A stretch of 64,000 bases of DNA, taken from NCBI GenBank assembly GCA_035771175.1, contig CM069608.1:29574019-29638018 (forward strand), given 5' to 3'. Positions 57,401 through 64,000 of this stretch are shown in pieces. Under the pieces are notes generated by a model. The model made no database searches. It was not told the origin of the DNA and saw only the letters and a list, made by a program, of their open reading frames with translations. The translations under genes and the position numbers were made by a program. The DNA comes from Paratinospora sagittata (taxonomy: Eukaryota; Streptophyta; Magnoliopsida; Ranunculales; Menispermaceae). Within the stretch, counting starts at the first letter, position 1. Each line of letters starts with the position of its first letter.

Positions 57401-58329
57401 AGGATATGGGTTCCCTTCATTTTTTCTTGGGGATTGAAGTAATCCCTACTCGGGTAGGATTATTTTTCTCTCAACATAAATATGTTCGTGAACTACTACA
57501 CACCACAAGCATGAGTGGTGCAAAGGATGTCTCAACACCCCTCTCTACAACTCAGTCCCTTCAATTGGTTGATGGCACGGCTGCTGTGGACAGCTCAGAG
57601 TTTCATAGAATCATGGGTAGCCTTCAATATCTTTCCTTGACACGTCCAGATATCTCATTTGCAGTCAACAAACTCTCTCAATTTATGCACAAGCCGACTA
57701 TAAATCATTGGACAACAACCAAAAGACTCCTACGCTACTTAAAACAAACAATCTTTTATGGTATTCAGATCCACAAAGCTGGAACTCCGGTATTAAGGAC
57801 ATACTCTGATGCCAATTGGGCTGGAAATGTAGATGACCGCACGTCAACCTCTGCATACATCAGTTTTTTGGGATCTAATCCCATTTCTTGGAGCTCCAAG
57901 AAACAAATAGCAGTTGCAAGATCCACAACCGAGGCTGAATACCGGGCACTAGCTAATGCGGCTTCCGAGACAATGTGGTTGTCCACTCTTTTCAAAGAAC
58001 TCGCATTTCCAGTCAAAGAGTCTCCCCATCTGTTATGTGACAATCTCGGAGCCACACATCTCAGTTTTAACCCAGTCAACCACTCGCGCATGAAACACAT
58101 TCAAATCGACCTTCACTTTGTTCGTGACTTAGTGCAAAAAGGAAGCCTCCAAGTACGAAATGTACATACTCAAGACCAACTCGCTGATCTATTAACGAAG
58201 CCATTGTCAAAACAGCGCACGAAATTGCTATGTAACAAGATTGGTCTTGCCGATGGAAGCTCAATCTTGCGGGGGCGTATAAGGGAAGCATGCGTTGATT
58301 CTACTCAAATCAAAACAGAGCATGTCTAG
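54406..58329 (+). CDS. Copia gag-pol, 1307 codons open; chimeric start inside the copy 3 LTR
   Basis: Residues 1-28 come from the 3' LTR of copia copy 3. From about residue 30 it is the gag-pol of the Retrofit/Ale-like element (DHSILDDDLTLYVLNGLGPD). Then come a zinc knuckle CQICDQLGHIAKSC (about 157-170), protease LLDSAASHNIT (about 193), integrase (WHKRLGHPS about 327, YTDVWGP about 388, YSDNGGEF about 452, TPQQNSVLEC about 480), RT (KWIFRVKRN about 820, YVDDLVITGN about 971) and RNase H (YSDANWAGN about 1133, STTEAEYRALA about 1172), ending EHV. The three acidic integrase positions and the RT Asp pair are present. QNSVLEC differs from the usual QNGxxER. The pol part is uninterrupted over about 1270 codons, rare in this window. 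Gag upstream of the insertion has two stops, so the element itself is not autonomous. Mobile-element protein, not a host gene. Confidence 0.9.
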   Translation: MLPPVDVGILPNHVKYCCRIFLPCFHITDHSILDDDLTLYVLNGLGPDFREIAAPIRVRESSLAIEELHDLLVGHEAYLRRLEAATQQMVASANYTKTKQSAHWGNQQRHFKQNDNSCGPQGPSPGRNFSGPQRDGRRSNQYYGRPNNSNRRYQPKCQICDQLGHIAKSCPQFHSQNVSINCAKISTDKDNNWLLDSAASHNITGDLSNLSIHSEYDGTEEVILGDGSGLAVSHIGSLALHSPHRNFTLRDTLCVPNLCKNLIFVHHFTKQNNVFVEFHPFHYLVKDKITGAILLIGACNNGIYTFPEPMVASNKVANVHERTSIDGWHKRLGHPSLKIVHHLVKNFSLPISLHKIFSSLCHSCSINKAHQQPFRVTSLQSHEPLELIYTDVWGPASYTRIDGSRYYLIFVDHYTKYIWFYPMVTKSGVSNIFPHFKRFVETRFQKLIKTLYSDNGGEFITLKSYLLLHGITHYTTDPHTPQQNSVLECRHRHLVETGLTLLHDANLDFSYWPYAFQTTSYLINRQPTPLLQDKSPFEALFGQTPNYLKFKKFGCLCYPLTRPYNSTKMQPKSIACLFLGYSPTQNAYKCFEPQTKKFFISRHVLFDENQQHSNPSQPVPSVPTQITRDPHQVLPLHFGALQTAVSSSVVSDVPASSLPPEGSPAIAASPSGNFGPSVSLLHDCLHNPNHNTTHLNPPLDENQTVSSLNLLSQSHDFSTATHLSPDLPLPNPNFTNPTQTTNPPNRTHNMTTRSMNQIFKPKQIHTVSKYPLPQTIEPTCVSQAISQPHWRQAMSNELTALMKHGTWDLILPPSNCTPVGCKWIFRVKRNADGSVDRFKARLVAKGFNQRPGVDYKDTFSPVVKPATIRAVLSVAVMNGWDLRQMDVNNAFLNGELTETIFMAQPPGFKDLSKPNHVCKLNKVIYGLKQAPRAWYTTLKNVILQLGFHNSKADSSLFIYSHGSNLCYFLVYVDDLVITGNNSTLVANIIKQLGDMFSLKDMGSLHFFLGIEVIPTRVGLFFSQHKYVRELLHTTSMSGAKDVSTPLSTTQSLQLVDGTAAVDSSEFHRIMGSLQYLSLTRPDISFAVNKLSQFMHKPTINHWTTTKRLLRYLKQTIFYGIQIHKAGTPVLRTYSDANWAGNVDDRTSTSAYISFLGSNPISWSSKKQIAVARSTTEAEYRALANAASETMWLSTLFKELAFPVKESPHLLCDNLGATHLSFNPVNHSRMKHIQIDLHFVRDLVQKGSLQVRNVHTQDQLADLLTKPLSKQRTKLLCNKIGLADGSSILRGRIREACVDSTQIKTEHV

Positions 58330-58552
58330 CCTAAAATCATGTCAAATATTTTGTCATTAATTCTATATTTGGAGCTGATTCTAAATTTGAATTCTATAGC
58401 TGTAAATTGTAACAGTAGCACAATTTTAGCTTTATCGTTTACATATTTCCTAAAGTAGCCTTTCTACCACTCTGTATATAACATAAAACTTCTATCAATA
58501 AAGTGTATGGGAAATTATTCATTGAAATCACAGCAGTATCTATTGTCTTATA
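58291..58552 (+). repeat. 3' LTR of the Retrofit/Ale-like element
   Basis: About 262 bp, TGCGTTGATTC to TCTTATAT. It overlaps the last 39 bases of pol, preceded by the purine-rich GGGGGCGTATAAGGGAAGCA. The closing dinucleotide is TA or AT rather than CA, so the exact end is uncertain by a few bases. Confidence 0.75.
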
Positions 58553-58740
58553 TTCTTTTCACCAAATCATCTTGACCGTAGATAAAAGATTTGGCTAAAA
58601 GACAAAAAACAAAAAAAATCACAAATTTCTTTTTTTTTTCTTGGCCGTGGGTTGCAAGAGGATTTGATTTAATTAAGTTTAAATCACTTGTGAATCTCTC
58701 TTTTATAGTACCTTAGATTTGCTCTGCGCTTGTGATTTGA

Positions 58741-59420
58741 ATGGGAGCAATGGATTCAGAGGATGAATTAGTTCAAGTGAAAAAATTTAATGGTACAAAT
58801 TTCAGTTTCTTAAAGATGCAGATGGAGGATTTTTTGTACCTAAAGGATTTATATTTGCCTTTGAAGGAAAAACCTACCAATTACAATGAAGAGGAATGGG
58901 AGATATTAGATCGGAAAACACTGGGTGCAATTTGAAATCGTATATCAAAAAAGATATCCTTCAACGTTAAGCATCAAAAGACAACAATATCTCTCATCGC
59001 CGCCTTTTCTAACATGTACGAGCAATTCTCTGCACCTCATAAGGTACTTCTGATCAAGAAATTGTTTTACTTTAAAGATGACAGAGAATGAGAATTTCAA
59101 GAAATATTTAAATTTATTTAATAAGACCACTGATCAATTAGATTCAATGGATATCAATTTTGATGATGAGGTTCTTGCATTAGCCATTCTTGAATAGTTA
59201 CCAAAAAGTTGGAAAAACACAATTCAGTGAATTAGCAGTTCCTTTGGGAAAAACAAATTGGGATTTTCAAAAGTTACTGACTTGATTATGATTGAGGAGG
59301 TCAGAAGGAATGGTGAAGATTCATATAGTTCAGGGTCGGCATTGAATATGGAGAACAGAGGTAGAAATAAGAATAGAGGAAATTGACATGGCATATCAAA
59401 ATCAAAGAATGGGAGGTTTA
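58741..59420 (+). pseudogene. Third copia family: gag fragment (Tork-like)
   Basis: Reads MDSEDELVQVKKFNGTNFSF, then LKMQMEDFLYLKDLYLPLKE and NEEEWEILDRKTLGAI*, a typical copia gag N-terminus. It is shifted and broken by several stops afterwards (ISLIAAFSNMYEQFSAPHKV, NLFNKTTDQLDSMDINFDDE, LPKSWKN, KVTDLIMIEEVRRNGED). At 59420 (NGRF) it is interrupted by a gypsy solo LTR and goes on at 62205 (K-S-I-N-C-H-G). No 5' LTR or primer-binding site was recognised upstream of 58741. Confidence 0.82.
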
Positions 59421-60124
59421 TGTGGCGACCCCACACCCCGGACCACCAACCCCATAGGGAATGGCGTGCGGAATGCCGGGGCGGGACGCCCGGCGTAGGC
59501 ATCTCCGACCACTCCTCAACTCCCGTGAGGTGGTTGAGACCCCTAAACCCTACGAGCCTTATCTCAAACGACATAATATCAAAAGATACTAAACAAAACT
59601 ACCAACCGTATTAATCATCCAAGACAAGAGATAATCCATAAAAATGAACCATAAATAAAATCATAATCCCTACAGTCCATTAAAATTGACATACACATAA
59701 AGTCCAAAATTGTGGGTAGAAATAAAAACCGTCATATGCCCACATGGTCTATCTAACAAGTCCCAACTCACCCATACTACAATGTGGTAAGTGTTATAAT
59801 TACATAATTTAAAACACAGTTCAATCAAAATGCCTCTCAACTCACATCGAGGCATTGGATTCTCTCGCAGGCAAGGCCCTCAAGATATAACTACTCCTTT
59901 GCCCTTATTCGGGATAGAAGGACCTGAAAGGGGAAAATGAAGGTGAGCCAACGGTGCCCAGTGAATAGAATTCAAATATGCTATCAATACTCATCAATAA
60001 ATATCATGTATTCATGTCAATGTGTAACATGATTTAAAGCTCATAACATATAGATATCAAACATTTATAATAAGTTCGATGCAAGTAAAATCCTATCAAT
60101 TTGGATCCACATTCCACATGCATT

Positions 60125-60236
60125 GGGGTTACTAGTGCACGTCCATTTCACCGTACCGTCGACCCCAATCATGTTTATTTGGGGTTACTAGTGCATGTCT
60201 ATTTCACAGTACCGTTGACCCCAATCATTTCCTTTT
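60125..60236. repeat. 56-bp tandem duplication in the solo LTR
   Basis: Two units beginning GGGGTTACTAGTGCA(C/T)GT at 60125 and 60181, each ending GACCCCAATCAT, so each unit also has complementary ends (TTGGGGTT and ACCCCAA). Confidence 0.85.
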
Positions 60237-61687
60237 TAACACCCTCCTATGACAAGGTTAAGTCTCCCTATTAGCCAGATAGATGGGCCCAACCAAAGTC
60301 ATAAGGTTTTCTCAAATCAATGCATCATTCAAAACATTAGAACACGTTCATGCTTTCAACATACAATATATATAAGTGATATGATGACATAAAAGATATA
60401 ATCATAAATGAAGTATACTCACAACCAAGCCTCGCGAGAGTATTTAACCACACACGACCACCAAACCGAATCAACCCAATCAAGATCCTGAAACATACAT
60501 CAATATCCTACCATACATCAATTTCTATGCTCAATCACATAGACATTACACATCAACCCTAAATCAACCCACATATAAATAATAGGCCTAAATCCCATCT
60601 AATCCCATCATTCAACTCAAATCACATGACTTAGGTCTCTAATGCATAGTTTTCATTCATAAACTATTCTATTAATCAAAAATACTGATTTTCAATTCCT
60701 TAGGCATAAACATGCCCAAATTGGGTCACTTGATCACAAGTAGGCCTAACCCATGATATGGTTACAACCACCAAATCAGTAGCATAATCAACCCTAATCA
60801 TGCTTAATTAAACATAAGTTGCATCAATTCAATGATTCTAGGCCAAAAGCATCAAAAGCCCTTAAATATGAAATTTTCCATATTTAGGCCATATTGCCGA
60901 TTTACACTAGGTCACCATGTTCAGCCATGTATATCACTGATTTTGCATCATTGGTTCATCAACAATGACAACTAGGTCAACATAGTTGATATCCAAGCTA
61001 TTTGGAAAGGTCTAAGTTCATATTCTAAATTTAGGTCTAATACAAGCAACCCTACCAATTCTTCATTTAATATTTTGTTCAGATGTATCAATCTACCAAC
61101 AGAATTATGTATTCACAAAATCAACCGTACAGATTGAAGTATGTGAAGAAACAAACCTCTGTCCAAATATCAGTGCAATCCAATAGTGGACCGAAAAGAT
61201 AAGTATCTTTGATGAACAAGTCTCTAATCAGACAATTTCTCCTTTCCTACTGCAAATACTCGAACTCAGATGACTATATCACACAACATACTTAACCCAT
61301 AAACATCTCCACTGTTCCGAATGTAGAAATATCAGTGTTAAACTACATACCCAAATTTGATGTCCATCCAACGGTAGATTGAGGAGATCTACAAGTTTGA
61401 GCGAAACGGCACGAGAAATCCAGACTTTCCGATCAGCTTTGTTTGAAATGTTAGATCTCTTAGACAAAACCTCTAATCAAGATCTCCACCGTTCAGAATA
61501 CAGAACCATAAGCTACGAACTTGTTGACAAAATTTGAGCTCAATCTAACCATATATCCCGAAGATCCATCCCTTTGATGAAAACGTTGCAGAGATTTTCC
61601 TCAAACAACTCATTCTTTCTATCTCTTCTTCTTTCCTTTCTCTTCTTTTATTTTATTTTTTTTTCCTTTCTCTCCACTTACCTCACT

Positions 61688-61773
61688 TTCTAGCACTTCC
61701 TTGATTCCCTCCACTCATTCTAGCACTTCCTTGATTCCCTCCACTCACCTCACTTTCTAGCACTTCCTTGGAG
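61688..61773. repeat. 30-bp tandem repeat, about 2.7 units
   Basis: TTCTAGCACTTCCTTGATTC starts at 61688 and 61718, and a partial third unit with a 7-base insert starts at 61755. Confidence 0.85.
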
Positions 61774-62204
61774 AAGAGAAGTAGGCATGGAACACTTGTC
61801 CACTTTCATGCACCAACCTTCACATGTGTTGGTCTCATACTACCCATACCAACCACATGTACTTTAACCAATCTCATGCTTCCATGTATTTTAAATGTCC
61901 AATCCATTTAATACACCAAATTTTCATTCTCATTTATCCTTTTATTCAATCAATCCTAACCCATATCAATTTATGGTTTAATGGACCCATGCATAAATAA
62001 TAACATATGCATTATACTTTAATTTAACATGACCCATATACAATTTATAATACACATATTTATATACATTATCAAGCATCAACTATACAAACATTAAACA
62101 ACCATCAAACAAACACCAACCATATCAAGGCAACGCATAGAGTTTGGGCAAAGTGCAATTGGGTTATGGGCTAGATGAAATAATTTTCGGGGCGTCACAG
62201 TTTA

Positions 62205-64000
62205 AGTCCATAAACTGCCATGGCATCAAGAAGAATGTTGAATCCTGAAATTGTGGAAAGATGGGACATTTTCAATCTGAATGCAAGGCTCCAAAGAAAG
62301 GTCGTGAGAAGCAAAGTAGTGCAAATTGTATTTTAGATAATTCAAAAGATGCCCTTATTTGTTTTATGGAGAGCAAGATGAAATCTTAGGTGTTAGGGGG
62401 CATCATTCCATGCTACCTCCAACAAAGACTTGTTTGAAAACTATGCCTCAGGTGATTTGGAAAAAGTGTATCTTGGTGATGACCATGCATGTGATGTTGT
62501 TGGCAAAGGAGATGTGAGAATTCACCTAAAGGGGTCCATGTGGAAGCTGAATAATATGAGGCATGTGCTTAGTTTGAAGAAAAATCTGATTTCTATTGGG
62601 CAGTTGGCGAGTGATAGTTTTTCAACCATCTTTGCAGATGACACTTGAAAAGTGTTGAAAGAAGCGATAACTATTGCCCGAGATAAGAAAACTGTATCTC
62701 TTTATATGACTATTGAAAATTGTCAAGGGGATACAAGTCATGCATTCACAAGGGAAGTTGTCAAGACTAAGATCAATGGATATTGATTTGTGTGAAAGTT
62801 GCATATATGGGAAACAGAAAAGGGTTAGTTTTCAGAAGATTGACAGAAATCCAAAGTCATCAAAACTTGAGCTCGTTCACACAGATGTTTGGGGTCCAGC
62901 TTCAGTTTCATTAATAGGTGGGAAGCGATATTTTGTGACTTTTATTGATGATCACTTCAGAAAAGTATGGGTTTACTTCTTGAAACAGAAGTCTGAGGTG
63001 TTTGAGGCATTCAAGATGTGGAAAGTTATGGTTGAAAATGAGACAAGGTTGAAGATAAAAAATTTGTGGTCTAATAATGGTGGAGAGTATGAAGACATGA
63101 AATTTAAGACATTTTGTTATGAGATGTGGGATAAAACTCAAGAGGACTGTGCCTGGTACGTTACAATAGAATGGTACAGTAGAACGAATTAACAGAACAT
63201 TGACTGAGAGGGCCAAGAATATGCGCTTACATGTTGGTTTGCCAAAGCAATTTTGGGCAAAGGCAGTCAATACAACAACTTATTTGATCAACCGAGGACC
63301 ATTACTTCCATTGGAGTTTAGACTTCCAGAAGAAGTATGAAGTGGACATGAGGTAAAACTTTCTCATTTGAAAGTATGTGCATATTGGTGACCATGATAG
63401 GAATAAGCTTGATGCTAAATCACTTAACTACACACTTGTTGGTTATGGTAGTGATGACTTTGGCTATAAGCTTTTAGATGAATAAAATCAAAAGATGATC
63501 AGGAATAGAGATGTCGTCTTTAATGAGATGGTTATGTATAAGGAAAAAGACACAACACAGTCTTCTAGTTTGATATAACCAGAATATGAACCTAATTTAT
63601 TTAAGCCTGACGTTGTCCCAGATAGAGTTCCAGGCAAAGAACCTAAGACACAAGATGGTGTCACAGGTTCCAAGTGTTGTTTTGAAGAGATCTAGCAGGC
63701 AACATGTACCAAACAGAAAGTACTTGAGTTATTTGTTGCTTACAGACGGAGGATAACCAGAATGTTATGATGAAGCTTGCTAGGTTGAGGATGCTAGCTA
63801 GTGGGAGCTTGCAATGAAGGATGAAATGAATTCTCTTACCTCTAACCAGATTTGGGAGTTGAAAGAGTTACTAGAGGGTAAGAAGGCTTTTTATAACAAG
63901 TGGGTGTACCAAATCAAAGCAGCTGACATGTTGGCCTAAACAATTATTACAAAGAAACTGGAGTTGTGTGCAACTTCAGTTGGTCTTCATGGTTGAAGAC
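62205..64000 (+). pseudogene. Third copia family: gag end, protease, integrase, to window edge
   Basis: Follows the fragment at 58741-59420. Zinc knuckle NCGKMGHFQSEC (about 62250, preceded by a TGA for Trp); protease region without a clear DSG but with EKVYLGDDHACDVVGKGDVR (about 62460); integrase with CESCIYGKQKRVSF (about 62791), VHTDVWGP (about 62875), WSNNGGEYED (Asp of SDNGGE replaced by Asn, about 63068), then, shifted, GTVERINRTLTERAKNMRLH (about 63176) and FWAKAVNTTTYLINRGP. The connector to RT reads NRDVVFNEMVMYKEKD (about 63505) and, at the edge, MKDEMNSLTSNQIWELKEL (about 63813). Many stops; it runs out of the window before RT. Confidence 0.85.

Larger units (their letters stand above)
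48338..58552 (+). mobile_element. Second copia family element (Retrofit/Ale-like), host of copia copy 3
   Basis: 5' LTR 48338-48537, primer-binding site TGGTATTAGAAG (48538), gag 48588-49093 continuing at 54495, pol to 58329, 3' LTR 58291-58552. Both LTRs start TGCGTTGATTCTACTC. The lineage name is tentative, from the style of the integrase and RNase H. No matching target duplication was found at the outer ends, so the left boundary may be rearranged. Without copy 3 the element is about 4.8 kb. Confidence 0.85.
59421..62199 (-). mobile_element. Gypsy-type solo LTR in copia gag
   Basis: 2779 bp, + strand TGTGGCGACCCC...GGGGCGTCACA, with perfect 5-bp flanks gttta (59416-59420 and 62200-62204). 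Removing it restores the gag frame GRF|KSINCHG. The ends resemble the gypsy LTRs at 13686 and 28841 but the sequence is a different family. It contains a 56-bp duplication (60125-60236) and a 30-bp one (61688-61773). No coding region, hence solo LTR. Confidence 0.85.

Noticed and set aside
54406..58329. Long open frame as a host gene
   Set aside because: Domain order zinc knuckle, protease, integrase, RT, RNase H between two LTRs is that of a copia element.

Overview
The window is nuclear DNA from a flowering plant, almost certainly a eudicot. It is AT-rich, full of LTR retrotransposons, and has one recognisable host gene with a GT-AG intron. The species cannot be named from the sequence. No RNA genes and no bacterial-type operons were seen.

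Layout. (1) 1-19109 is an old LINE on the + strand, cut in two at codons L-D by a 14.6 kb Ty3/gypsy element on the - strand (1175-15792, 5-bp target duplication ctgga). One LTR of that gypsy element was hit by two SIRE-like solo LTRs (1184-6139 and 7438-9200). The first of these was itself hit by a gypsy-type solo LTR (1488-2717) and an inverted SIRE-like solo LTR (3208-5128). Every level has TG...CA ends and a 5-bp target duplication with at most one mismatch. Subtracting the nested pieces gives consistent LTR lengths of about 1.8 kb. (2) 19110-24347 is copia copy 1 (Tork/Tnt1-like, +), inserted in the LINE RNase H region and fused at its 3' end to a truncated gypsy element (24348-30938, -). 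(3) 30939-39506 is the least repeat-dense part. It holds a 670-bp hAT-like non-autonomous element with a perfect 8-bp duplication, an Athila-like gag-protease relic, a gypsy LTR fragment, and the host gene: a 75-residue arabinogalactan peptide precursor (AGP16/20/22 type) at 36624-37957. (4) 39507-46376 is a tail-to-tail inverted pair of copia LTR-gag fragments; copia copy 2 (-) is inserted in the inverted one. (5) 48338-58552 is a second copia family with an almost intact pol, whose gag was split by copia copy 3 (+). (6) 58741-64000 is a third, decayed copia family whose zinc-knuckle region was hit by a 2.8 kb gypsy solo LTR (59421-62199).

Most striking signal. The three SIRE-like solo LTRs each carry, upstream of a TATA-like box, a regular array of short palindromes. 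One array is pairs of 14-bp palindromes (type TATAGCGCGCTATA), 20 bp apart within a pair and 72-73 bp between pairs, close to two and seven helical turns. The other two arrays are about 30-bp split palindromes (type GGGCGCTAAT...ATTAGCGCCC) every 43-74 bp. All share the half-site GCGCTA/TAGCGC. They look like arrays of binding sites in the retrotransposon promoter, or hairpin/silencing targets; which is inference. I know of no description of them.

Other notable points: a 24-bp perfect palindrome in one LTR of copia copy 2 where the other LTR has the same arms around a 16-bp hairpin centre; a truncation breakpoint in copia copy 1 inside the same hairpin; copies 1, 2 and 3 sharing one polyprotein family while copy 3 has an unrelated U3; and a 17-bp tandem repeat in the copy 3 leader. 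No gene here forms a pathway with another: the coding content other than the arabinogalactan peptide is transposon-derived and nearly all broken.
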